DNA of 64,000 bases from positions 158,011 to 222,010 of the forward strand of contig DGYK01000060.1 of assembly GCA_002398365.1 (NCBI GenBank), written 5' to 3'. Under the pieces are notes generated by a model. The model was not told where the DNA came from. It was given only the letters and a program-made list of their open reading frames with translations, and did not search any database. Of the stretch, positions 19,691-27,692 are shown piece by piece. How positions within the stretch are numbered: position 1 is the stretch's first letter; every line of letters begins with the position of its first letter. Origin of the DNA: Flammeovirgaceae bacterium UBA5008 (GTDB lineage: Bacteria > Bacteroidota > Bacteroidia > Cytophagales > Cyclobacteriaceae). Position numbers and translations under genes: made by a program.

Positions 19691-20218
19691 TCAAACAAAT
19701 CGTGGGTCTGCCTCCATTACATGTCCGCAGTTTTTGCACGTCCGCAATTCGAGCGAACCATAAAAATCGCGGAAGCGCGGAAGAAAATCTTTCTCTATGT
19801 TTTCAAGATGAAATTTGTATTCATGCAGTGGGTGATTGCATTGCTCGCAGAACCACATGAGTCCATCATCTTCGGTGCTCTGGCGTTTACATTCAATCAC
19901 CAAGCCGATTGAATTAGGTGTGCGAATGGGAGAGTGGGGCACACGGGCGGGAAGTAAAAACATATCTCCTTCATTGATTGGAATATCAACAGCTTTACCA
20001 TCCTCCTGAATCCGTACGGTAATGTTTCCTTCCAGTTGGTAGTAGAGCTCTTCTGTTTCGTTGTAGTGGTAATCTTTTCGGGCATTGGGCCCGGCCACAA
20101 TCATCACAATATAATCGCCCGCATCGGCATAAAGATTTTTATTACCTACCGGTGGCTTCAAAATCGCGCGATTGTCTGCGATCCATTGCTTGAGGTTAAA
20201 AGGTCTGCGTATGGCCAT
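19691..20218 (-). CDS. nbaC: 3-hydroxyanthranilate 3,4-dioxygenase
   Basis: A 175-residue cupin enzyme that opens the ring of 3-hydroxyanthranilate to 2-amino-3-carboxymuconate semialdehyde. The iron ligands H51, E57 and H95 sit at the numbering I recall for the well-studied bacterial enzyme. The C-terminal half has the second rubredoxin-like metal site of bacterial members: C124-x-x-C127 and C161-x-x-C164. The product can cyclise spontaneously to quinolinate for NAD synthesis, or be decarboxylated and degraded. It is the first gene of the minus-strand operon and faces the SDR gene across a 144-base divergent promoter region. Confidence 0.95.
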   Translation of the reverse strand: MAIRRPFNLKQWIADNRAILKPPVGNKNLYADAGDYIVMIVAGPNARKDYHYNETEELYYQLEGNITVRIQEDGKAVDIPINEGDMFLLPARVPHSPIRTPNSIGLVIECKRQSTEDDGLMWFCEQCNHPLHEYKFHLENIEKDFLPRFRDFYGSLELRTCKNCGHVMEADPRFV

Positions 20219-20362
20219 ATAATTTTAGTTAGTGATGGTTACTAGTTTACTGTTAACACTTATTGATCGAACTTAGCTTGTAATTAATTAAATAAACTGA
20301 GGAAAGTTAAGGTTCTTTTATATTTACTGAAAATCAGATATTAAAACTTTACAATTCGAGCG
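20219..20362. promoter_or_regulatory. Divergent promoter region of the kynurenine locus
   Basis: This 144-base AT-rich gap separates the dioxygenase operon (minus) from the SDR operon (plus) and must hold both promoters. On the plus strand TATATTTA at 20319-20326 differs from the TAnnTTTG consensus by one base. The palindromes TGTTAACA and TAATTAATTA lie within it and could be regulator contacts. No regulator gene is adjacent. Confidence 0.4.
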
Positions 20363-21148
20363 ATGAACCTTGATTTAAGCGGTAAAAGAGCCATCGTGTG
20401 TGGAAGCACACAAGGTATTGGAAGGGCGACAGCCGTTGAACTGGCAACTTTGGGAGCCCATGTGACGCTGGTAGCCCGAAACGAAGTCAAGCTAAAGGAG
20501 ACTTTAGCCATACTACCTTCTAGCACTTCACAGAACCACGATTATCTGGTGGCTGATTTTGATTTTCCCGATCAACTGAAAGAAACAATCGACAAATACT
20601 TAGCATCTCATCCGGTTCAAATTTTGATTAACAATACTGGTGGTCCACCAGCCGGCAAAGTATTGGACGCAAAACCGGAAGAATTTATCAAAGCAATAAC
20701 CAGTCATTTGATCTGTTCGCAAATTCTTGTTCAGGCTTTAGTGCCTCACATGAAATCTGCAGGCTACGGACGAATCATCAACGTCATTTCTACCTCTGTA
20801 AAAATTCCGATCAAAGGATTGGGCGTATCGAACACCACACGCGGTGCAGTTGCCAATTGGGCGAAAACACTGGCACATGAAGTAGCCCCGTTTGGCATTA
20901 CGGTCAATAATGTTTTACCTGGCACCACCATGACGGGCCGATTGGAGGCAATCATAAAAAACAATGCGGCTAAGGCAGGCATTGCAGAAGACGAAGCGAA
21001 ACAACGAATGATTGAGGAGGTGCCCATGGGCAGAATATCTTCACCCGAAGAAGTCGCTGCGGCTATTGCATTTCTGGCAAGCCCTGCAGCTTCCTATATC
21101 ACAGGTATCAATTTGCCGGTAGACGGAGGAAGAACCGGAAGCTTATAG
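20363..21148 (+). CDS. SDR-family protein with substituted catalytic residues
   Basis: A 261-residue short-chain dehydrogenase/reductase fold protein. The nucleotide-binding motif GSTQGIG (residues 14-20) and the C-terminal PVDGG are typical. The usual NNAG is NNTGGPP (90-96), and the catalytic YxxxK is replaced by S156-N-T-T-R160, so both Tyr and Lys are missing. A subgroup of SDR proteins annotated as beta-ketoacyl-reductase-like is known for such changes, and its activity is unclear. It heads the plus-strand half of the kynurenine locus, and the next gene begins three bases after its stop. A pathway role, catalytic or regulatory, is inferred from position. Confidence 0.85.
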   Translation: MNLDLSGKRAIVCGSTQGIGRATAVELATLGAHVTLVARNEVKLKETLAILPSSTSQNHDYLVADFDFPDQLKETIDKYLASHPVQILINNTGGPPAGKVLDAKPEEFIKAITSHLICSQILVQALVPHMKSAGYGRIINVISTSVKIPIKGLGVSNTTRGAVANWAKTLAHEVAPFGITVNNVLPGTTMTGRLEAIIKNNAAKAGIAEDEAKQRMIEEVPMGRISSPEEVAAAIAFLASPAASYITGINLPVDGGRTGSL

Positions 21149-21151
21149 CCT

Positions 21152-23218
21152 ATGCGAAGTTTGGTTTTTTGTTTTATGATTTGTTGCGGTTCATTGCATG
21201 CGCAGTTGCCGGTAATTTTTCATGAAAAATTTGACAATAATCAGAATGGCTGGCCCGTGGGTGAAGGCCCAACCTATCAATCTAAAATTCAAGATGGAAA
21301 ATTTGTGCTGATTACCAACGTAGAAGATAAAGGCAGATTTGTAACAGTAACGCCTTTTCTGGATGCGCGCAAGGATTTTTCGATTGAAGCTACGTTCATA
21401 CAAAAATCAGGATTGGTTGACAATGGAATTGGTTTGTTGTGGGGTCGAGAAGGCAATCAATACAATGCATTTCAGTTTTCTTCCAACGGATATTATCGTA
21501 TTTATTCGCCACAGCTAAAAGGCGACTTAAACAAATGGATGCCTTGGCCGAAAATAAAGCCGATGCCGCAGCCTAACCGACTTCGTGTAGAGCAAAAATC
21601 GAGTGTCTTGCATTTTTATCTCAACGATGAATTGGTGACTACTTTTCCTGCATTGCCTTTGTATGGAATGGGTGTTGGCTTTGTCAACAACACAAAAATG
21701 GAATTGGAAGTAGATGATTTTGTTTTTGCACATCAGGTATCTATTCATTTACCCTCCGCTTCTTCACCTACCTTTCAAAAAGAGAATCTGGGCCATGTCA
21801 TCAATACCGAAGCCGATGAGGTGAGTCCTAAAATCAGCGCTACCGGAAATGCCCTTTATTTTGGACGCAAACACAGCGCAGCAAATCAAGGTGGAATAGA
21901 AGATGAAGAAGATATTTGGTTTTCGGCATTTGAAAACAATCAATGGACACTTAGTAAAAATTTAGGTACACCCATCAATTCCGCGTATGCGAATAATCTA
22001 ATCGCTATAAGTACGGATGAAAATACCATGATCTTCACTACACGTGATGGATTTGGTTTGCGCGAGCGCACCGCAGAAGGTTGGACGGAAGTGAAAGATG
22101 TTGGCATTCGTTATCGCAACGAAGACGAATTTATTGAAGGCAATCTTTCCTCGGATGGAAAAGCCATGTTGTTTACCATTCGCAACCGCGATAATGTGTA
22201 TTATGATAGCAGTCGTATCGAGCGAGATATTTTTGTGAGCCTGAAAGACAAAGAAGGAAAATGGTCAACCCCTATTAATTTGGGAAAGGATGTAAATACA
22301 GCAGAGAATGAATACTCCCCCTTTTTAGCTCCAGATGATAAAACGTTGTATTTCGCTTCGAAGGGATGGCCCGGCTATGGAGATGCTGACATTTTTATGA
22401 CCAAGCGATTGGATGACACCTGGACGCGTTGGAGTGAACCGATCAACCTGGGAAATCAAATCAACTCATTGGATTTTGATGCCTACTATACCGTGCCGGC
22501 ATCGGGTGATTTTGCGTACATGAGTTCTACGCATCAATCGATTGGCAAGAGCGATCTTTTTCGCGTACGCGTGATGAACGAGGTAAAACCCGAGCCAGTG
22601 GTTTTGCTGACCGGAGTTACCTTGAATGCTCAATCGAATCAGCCAATTGGTGCATCCATTTATTTTGAAGATTTAATCACGGGCAAAGAAGTTGGTGAGG
22701 CTATTTCCAATCCGGTGACAGGTGCATTCCGAATTGTGTTACCATACGGAACCAATTATGGTATTCGGGCGGAATCGAAAGGCTTCTTCTCGATTAGCGA
22801 AAATTTTGATTTGACAGATGTGAAAGAGTATGCTGAAGTGAAAAAAGACTTGGTACTCGCCCCCATTCAAGTAGGCGAGGCCATCCAGTTAAAGAATATT
22901 TTTTTCGAGCAAGGCTTGGCCGTATTAAAAGATGAATCGAAGCCGGAGTTGGATCGCTTCATTCATTTTCTGATGAATAACCCTTCCATTAAAATCGAAT
23001 TGCATGGCCACACCGATAATGTTGGGACCAAATCAGGCTTATTGAAATTATCCAAAGAGCGTGTGCGAGCCGTGAAAAGCTACCTAGTGAAAAACGGCAT
23101 TGCACCGAGCCGGATTACCGGAAAAGGATTTGGAGCTTCGCAACCCATGCAGATTAACGATACAGAGCAGCACCGAAAGCTAAATCGAAGAGTTGAGTTT
23201 ATTATATTGGCGAAATAA
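21152..23218 (+). CDS. Secreted PD40-repeat/OmpA-domain protein, first copy
   Basis: A 688-residue envelope protein. A signal peptide (to about residue 17) is followed by a beta-sandwich domain that looks concanavalin-like (roughly 20-190), a set of PD40/WD40-like beta-propeller repeats (about 205-470; LYFASKGWPGYGDADIF is typical), a carboxypeptidase-regulatory-like domain (about 485-570) and a C-terminal OmpA domain (about 575-688). The OmpA peptidoglycan-binding motif reads HGHTDNVG. The layout partly resembles PorE-type proteins of the type IX secretion machinery but lacks TPR repeats. It begins three bases after the SDR stop. A paralogue of identical length follows. Its link to the kynurenine enzymes may be only transcriptional. 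Confidence 0.88.
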   Translation: MRSLVFCFMICCGSLHAQLPVIFHEKFDNNQNGWPVGEGPTYQSKIQDGKFVLITNVEDKGRFVTVTPFLDARKDFSIEATFIQKSGLVDNGIGLLWGREGNQYNAFQFSSNGYYRIYSPQLKGDLNKWMPWPKIKPMPQPNRLRVEQKSSVLHFYLNDELVTTFPALPLYGMGVGFVNNTKMELEVDDFVFAHQVSIHLPSASSPTFQKENLGHVINTEADEVSPKISATGNALYFGRKHSAANQGGIEDEEDIWFSAFENNQWTLSKNLGTPINSAYANNLIAISTDENTMIFTTRDGFGLRERTAEGWTEVKDVGIRYRNEDEFIEGNLSSDGKAMLFTIRNRDNVYYDSSRIERDIFVSLKDKEGKWSTPINLGKDVNTAENEYSPFLAPDDKTLYFASKGWPGYGDADIFMTKRLDDTWTRWSEPINLGNQINSLDFDAYYTVPASGDFAYMSSTHQSIGKSDLFRVRVMNEVKPEPVVLLTGVTLNAQSNQPIGASIYFEDLITGKEVGEAISNPVTGAFRIVLPYGTNYGIRAESKGFFSISENFDLTDVKEYAEVKKDLVLAPIQVGEAIQLKNIFFEQGLAVLKDESKPELDRFIHFLMNNPSIKIELHGHTDNVGTKSGLLKLSKERVRAVKSYLVKNGIAPSRITGKGFGASQPMQINDTEQHRKLNRRVEFIILAK

Positions 23219-23277
23219 TCTAACGGAAAGCTGTTACTCCGTATCGGTTACCCCACCCCACACAAACTGATAGAAGC

Positions 23278-23302
23278 TACATTTCCATGGATTGGAAATG
23301 TA
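23278..23302. promoter_or_regulatory. Inverted repeat before the second PD40/OmpA gene
   Basis: Ten-base arms TACATTTCCA and TGGAAATGTA flank a five-base spacer and match perfectly. The element lies 32 bases before the ATG at 23334 in the only sizeable gap (115 bases) of the plus-strand arm of the kynurenine locus. No T-run follows, so an operator or an mRNA-stabilising hairpin is more likely than a terminator. Confidence 0.45.
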
Positions 23303-23333
23303 CTAAACGAATTTTGTTAACTTAGTAGTAATC

Positions 23334-25400
23334 ATGACCCTCAAATTATTAATCCCTATGCGCTTATATTTTACTATTTGCATGATGGTGGCCGGGTATT
23401 TTTCAGTGGCTCAAAAACCGATCATCCAAGATGATTTTGCCTTTAACAAGTTTGGATGGGAAGAAAGCGAAATTTGCTTTTTTGCAAATGGTGAATATGT
23501 GATTAACGCCACCGATGAAGGAGCGCAATCGTCTATTAGTTATTTTGTAGATGTTCAAAAAGATTTTACACTTTCAGCTGAGTTCATTCAGCAAAATGGC
23601 GAGCAAGACAATGGCTTCGGGTTGATTTGGGCTTCAGGAAGTGATCTCTTGAATTTGTTTGTCATTTCTTCGGAAGGTGAATATGCCATTTACAGTGGCG
23701 ATCCATCACAACTAAAAAAATGGAAACAGCACGATGCCATCCGGCCCATTGGCAATCCCAACAAATTGCGCGTTGAATCGAAAGGCGGCAAAATGTCTTT
23801 TTATGTGAATGATGTCAAAGTAGAAGAACACAAGCCGATGCCTTTGTTGGGAAGTGGCATTGGAATGGTTGCTTTTACGAAGATGCGCTTGGAAGTAGAT
23901 AACTTTTTCTTTGCTCAAGATCAGGTGATCGAATTACCCAAACAACCACTGTTGGCTAAAAAGGAAAACCTAGGCGCATCCGTTAATAGTGTCAATGACG
24001 AATTGGGTCCTGTGATTTCAATGGATGGAAAGATTTTATACCTCGCACGGCAAAATGTGGCTGAAAATGTAGGTGGTATGAAAGATGATGAGGATGTGTG
24101 GATGAGCACGTGGGAAAATAATAAGTGGTCGCGTGCCGTGAATATGGGAAAGGCTGTTAACACCCCCATAGCGGATAATCTGCTGGCTGTAAGTGCAGAT
24201 AATAATACGCTGATGTTTGAAGAAGCTAATCAGTTGATGGTGAAGCATCGTTCAGAATCCGGTTGGGATCCCGCAGAGAAGCTGCACTTGGTTTTTAAAA
24301 ATGAGTTAGACCATTTTGTGGCATCGCTTTCCGCAGATGGAAAGGCCGTCATTTTTAGCGCTAAGTTGAAGTCAAATATTTTTTATGACCCGAATCGCAA
24401 TGAGGGTGATTTGTATGTGTGCCTGAAAGAAGGAGATAAAAAGTGGTCCGATCCTATCAACTTAGGGCCGGTCATTAATTCCATTGGCGAGGATACTTCA
24501 CCTTTCTTAGCGGCTGATGGAATGACACTGTACTTTGCATCAGACGGCAGACCCGGCTATGGCAATCAAGATATTTTTATGTCCACACGAATTGGCGAAA
24601 GCTGGACCGAATGGACGAAGCCGATCAATTTAGGACCACAAATCAACACGCCATTTTTTGATGCCTACTACACCATCCCTGCGTCCGGTGACTATGCGTA
24701 TTTTGTAAGTTATGATCAGGGATATGGGAAAGCGGATATTTTCCGAATCAAGTTGCAACAAAATTCTAGACCATCCGCAGTCACGTTAGTCAAAGGCCGA
24801 GTGCTCAATAGCAAAACGGGAGCACCCCTTGCCGCTTCCATTCATTTTGAAAATTTGAGAACTCGCAGAGATGTAGGCGAGGCGCGCTCCGATCCGCGCA
24901 CGGGTATGTATCAAATTGTTTTGCCTTACGGAGTTAATTATGGAGTGCGTGCGAGCCGTAGTGATTACTATTCAGTGCACGAAAATTTGGAATTACCGGC
25001 TTCTGCCGAATACAAAGAAGTGCAAAAAGATCTGATGATGATTCCGATTGAAGTAGGAGAGACAATTAAACTGAACAACGTTTTTTTCGAAGCCGGTTTG
25101 CCTGTACTCAAATCTGAATCTTTTCCTGAACTCGACCGACTCGTAACCATTCTTTCAGAAAACCCTTCGATCTTTATTGAATTGGAAGGTCACACCGACA
25201 GCCGCGGTACCGCAGATGTATTGTTGAAGCTGTCGCAAGAAAGAGTAGCGACCGTACAGGAGTATTTGGTAAGTCATGGCATTGGTAAACACCGAATTAC
25301 AGGTCATGGTTATGGAGCTACTCGCCCGGTGGCCACAGGCGATTCAGAAGAAGACAGACGCTTGAACAGGCGTGTGGAATTTAAGATTACAAAAAAATAA
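23334..25400 (+). CDS. Secreted PD40-repeat/OmpA-domain protein, second copy
   Basis: A 688-residue paralogue of the gene before it, with the same domain order: signal peptide, concanavalin-like sandwich, PD40 propeller, carboxypeptidase-regulatory-like domain and OmpA domain (EGHTDSRGTADVLLKLSQER). The start may be this ATG or an internal ATG at 23358, which would give a more compact signal peptide (MRLYFTICMMVAGYFSVAQ). Its TAA stop shares one base with the ATG of the aldehyde dehydrogenase gene (TAATG), so the two are translationally coupled. The equal length of the two copies points to tandem duplication. The protein probably anchors to peptidoglycan from the outer-membrane side. Confidence 0.88.
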   Translation: MTLKLLIPMRLYFTICMMVAGYFSVAQKPIIQDDFAFNKFGWEESEICFFANGEYVINATDEGAQSSISYFVDVQKDFTLSAEFIQQNGEQDNGFGLIWASGSDLLNLFVISSEGEYAIYSGDPSQLKKWKQHDAIRPIGNPNKLRVESKGGKMSFYVNDVKVEEHKPMPLLGSGIGMVAFTKMRLEVDNFFFAQDQVIELPKQPLLAKKENLGASVNSVNDELGPVISMDGKILYLARQNVAENVGGMKDDEDVWMSTWENNKWSRAVNMGKAVNTPIADNLLAVSADNNTLMFEEANQLMVKHRSESGWDPAEKLHLVFKNELDHFVASLSADGKAVIFSAKLKSNIFYDPNRNEGDLYVCLKEGDKKWSDPINLGPVINSIGEDTSPFLAADGMTLYFASDGRPGYGNQDIFMSTRIGESWTEWTKPINLGPQINTPFFDAYYTIPASGDYAYFVSYDQGYGKADIFRIKLQQNSRPSAVTLVKGRVLNSKTGAPLAASIHFENLRTRRDVGEARSDPRTGMYQIVLPYGVNYGVRASRSDYYSVHENLELPASAEYKEVQKDLMMIPIEVGETIKLNNVFFEAGLPVLKSESFPELDRLVTILSENPSIFIELEGHTDSRGTADVLLKLSQERVATVQEYLVSHGIGKHRITGHGYGATRPVATGDSEEDRRLNRRVEFKITKK

Positions 25401-26842
25401 TGCAGCAGATTTCCAACTATATCAACGGCCAATTAATAGCGCCTATTTCAGGAAGTTATTTAGATAACTTAAATCCTGCAGAAGGAAAAGTGTATAGTCT
25501 TCTGCCGGATTCAGATGAGCGTGATGTAGAAACGGCTGTAGTTGCGGCACAAGCTGCATTTCAATCTTGGTCGCTGATGCCAATAGCGAAACGTGCAGCT
25601 ATCCTATTAAAAATCGCAGACCTGATTGATCGCGATTTGGACGTGTTGGCATTGGCCGAAAGTGCCGATCAAGGCAAGCCGCTAAAGTTGGCAAAGTCGG
25701 TTGATATTCCCCGTGCTTCGGCCAACATGCGATTCTTTGCTACTGCATCTATGCACGTGGCAGCTGAATCGCACCTGATGGATGGTGAAGCGATCAACTA
25801 CACTACACGCACTCCGGTGGGTGTAGCAGGTTGTATCTCTCCGTGGAATTTGCCGCTTTATTTATTCACCTGGAAAATTGCTCCTGCATTGGCGAGTGGA
25901 TGCACCGTAGTGGCAAAACCATCCGAGCTCACACCGATGACTGCATTTTTATTTTCAAAATTATGTATGGAAGCAGGTTTGCCTGCAGGTGTGTTGAACA
26001 TCGTGCACGGACTCGGCAAAAAAGTTGGTCAGGCGATTGTGGAACATCCACTAGTCCCTGCGATTTCATTTACAGGTGGTACCGTTACCGGAAAGACAAT
26101 TGCAGCTACGGCAGCACCGATGTTCAAAAAATTGTCATTGGAGTTAGGAGGTAAGAATCCAAATATCATTTTTGCTGATTGCGATTTTGAGGAAGCAATT
26201 TCCACTTCTATCAATTCTTCATTTTCAAATCAGGGCGAAATCTGTTTATGCGGTTCGCGTACTTTAGTTGAGCGCAGTTTGTATGACAGATTTGTGAACG
26301 AATTTATTAAACGCACACAGGCATTGTCTGTAGGCGATCCATTGAACGAAGCAACACGACTGGGTGCATTGGTTTCTGAAGGACATATGCAAAAGGTGTT
26401 ATCACATATTGAGTTGGCGAAACAGGAAGGAGGCACGATTGCATGTGGAGGAGAACGTGTGAAAGTAGATGGTCGGTGTGCCTCCGGTTATTTTGTAGCT
26501 CCTACTGTAATAACCGGTTTACCGCAGAGCTGTCGCACCAATCAGGAAGAAATATTTGGACCGGTAGTTAGCATCATGCCGTTTGACACCGAACAAGAAG
26601 TAATTGCTTTTGCGAATTCTACAGCTTATGGATTAAGTGCCACCATCTGGACAAATAATTTGAAGCGAGCGCATCGAGTAGCACATCAACTCAAGAGTGG
26701 TGTTATCTGGATCAACTGCTGGCTACTCCGTGATTTGCGAACTCCATTCGGAGGCATGAAGCAAAGTGGTGTGGGCCGTGAAGGTGGTTGGGAGGCGATG
26801 CGCTTTTTTACAGAAGCGAAAAATGTGTGTGTGAAGTTGTAA
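25400..26842 (+). CDS. Aldehyde dehydrogenase, probable 2-aminomuconate semialdehyde dehydrogenase
   Basis: A 480-residue NAD-dependent aldehyde dehydrogenase. Catalytic residues are visible: N150 in SPWNLPLY, E248 in LELGGKNP and C282 in NQGEIC. The C-terminal segment RDLRTPFGGMKQSGVGREGG and overall similarity point to the ALDH8A1/2-hydroxymuconic or 2-aminomuconic semialdehyde dehydrogenase group. In kynurenine degradation this enzyme acts after decarboxylation of the ring-opened product, giving 2-aminomuconate. No decarboxylase (ACMSD) gene is in the window, so it must be elsewhere if this route runs. Its ATG overlaps the stop of the preceding OmpA-domain gene by one base. Confidence 0.88.
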   Translation: MQQISNYINGQLIAPISGSYLDNLNPAEGKVYSLLPDSDERDVETAVVAAQAAFQSWSLMPIAKRAAILLKIADLIDRDLDVLALAESADQGKPLKLAKSVDIPRASANMRFFATASMHVAAESHLMDGEAINYTTRTPVGVAGCISPWNLPLYLFTWKIAPALASGCTVVAKPSELTPMTAFLFSKLCMEAGLPAGVLNIVHGLGKKVGQAIVEHPLVPAISFTGGTVTGKTIAATAAPMFKKLSLELGGKNPNIIFADCDFEEAISTSINSSFSNQGEICLCGSRTLVERSLYDRFVNEFIKRTQALSVGDPLNEATRLGALVSEGHMQKVLSHIELAKQEGGTIACGGERVKVDGRCASGYFVAPTVITGLPQSCRTNQEEIFGPVVSIMPFDTEQEVIAFANSTAYGLSATIWTNNLKRAHRVAHQLKSGVIWINCWLLRDLRTPFGGMKQSGVGREGGWEAMRFFTEAKNVCVKL

Positions 26843-26902
26843 GTCTATTCTGTGCCTTCGGGTTCATTGATAGTCAACCTTTCGGTTAATTGGAAGGTTC
26901 TT

Positions 26903-27679
26903 CTATTTGAGATGATCGGGATCATTCATTTCAAAATAATATTTTGACAGCACTCCAATTCCCGCTAAGGAAATAACACCTCCGCCAACCACCAGCAACC
27001 AATAGTAAAGTGGGTTTCCAATCGAATCGCGCAGACTCATAAACAATTCGGCTTCCGGTGTATGGATAACTGATATGAATGAAATCAGATTATTAATCAG
27101 ATGGATGATGATGCCGGCAAGCACGGAGCCTGTTTTCCAATAGACCCATCCTATTAAAATGCCTGATAGAAAGGCACCTACTCCTTGCGGCAAATTTCCA
27201 TGAATGACAGCAAACAAAAATGCACTCGCCAAGATGGCGTATTTCGGGTCATAGTTTTTAAGGAAGCCATCTAATATGATCCCCCTAAAAAATAGTTCTT
27301 CTAAAATGGGAGCAGCAATCACAATCATGAAAAAGTAGGGCACGGGTTGCTTCACTGTTTCGAGAAGCATTTTATTCATTAATTCGGATGGAGGTATAAG
27401 ACTGGTCAGCGGGTCTAAAAATATATGAGTCCCGATCAGACTGACACTGGCAATGAGAACGGCTACGATAGAAAAACGCTTGATGGGAAACTGATAGTGC
27501 CTGCGAATAAATATACCAAATCCAATCGCAAGACACAAGGACAAAGTGTAAATCAACGATAACCCGATTGCGCTTTCATACGAGAAAAAGGGTATGATGG
27601 TTAGCATACTAATAATCGAGCATAACACAAAAATTACTAGAAGCCCCAGAGATTGTAAATAGGTGGGATAATGTTTCAT
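26903..27679 (-). CDS. CPBP-family intramembrane metalloprotease
   Basis: A 258-residue membrane protein with about seven to eight hydrophobic segments. It carries the CPBP (CAAX protease/bacteriocin-processing) signatures: EELFFRG near residue 127 and FAVIHGN near residue 157, plus a later HLINN motif. Family members are intramembrane glutamic or metal-type proteases; their bacterial targets are mostly unknown. The gene begins 13 bases after the histidine kinase gene upstream and is likely part of the same operon, so it might be controlled by, or act with, that two-component system. This is inferred from spacing. Confidence 0.88.
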   Translation of the reverse strand: MKHYPTYLQSLGLLVIFVLCSIISMLTIIPFFSYESAIGLSLIYTLSLCLAIGFGIFIRRHYQFPIKRFSIVAVLIASVSLIGTHIFLDPLTSLIPPSELMNKMLLETVKQPVPYFFMIVIAAPILEELFFRGIILDGFLKNYDPKYAILASAFLFAVIHGNLPQGVGAFLSGILIGWVYWKTGSVLAGIIIHLINNLISFISVIHTPEAELFMSLRDSIGNPLYYWLLVVGGGVISLAGIGVLSKYYFEMNDPDHLK

Positions 27680-27692
27680 TACAAAATTTCTT

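Noticed and set aside
21152..25400. Recent insertion of a mobile element carrying the two OmpA-domain genes
   Set aside because: There are no transposase, terminal repeats or target duplications, and the gene junctions are tight overlaps.
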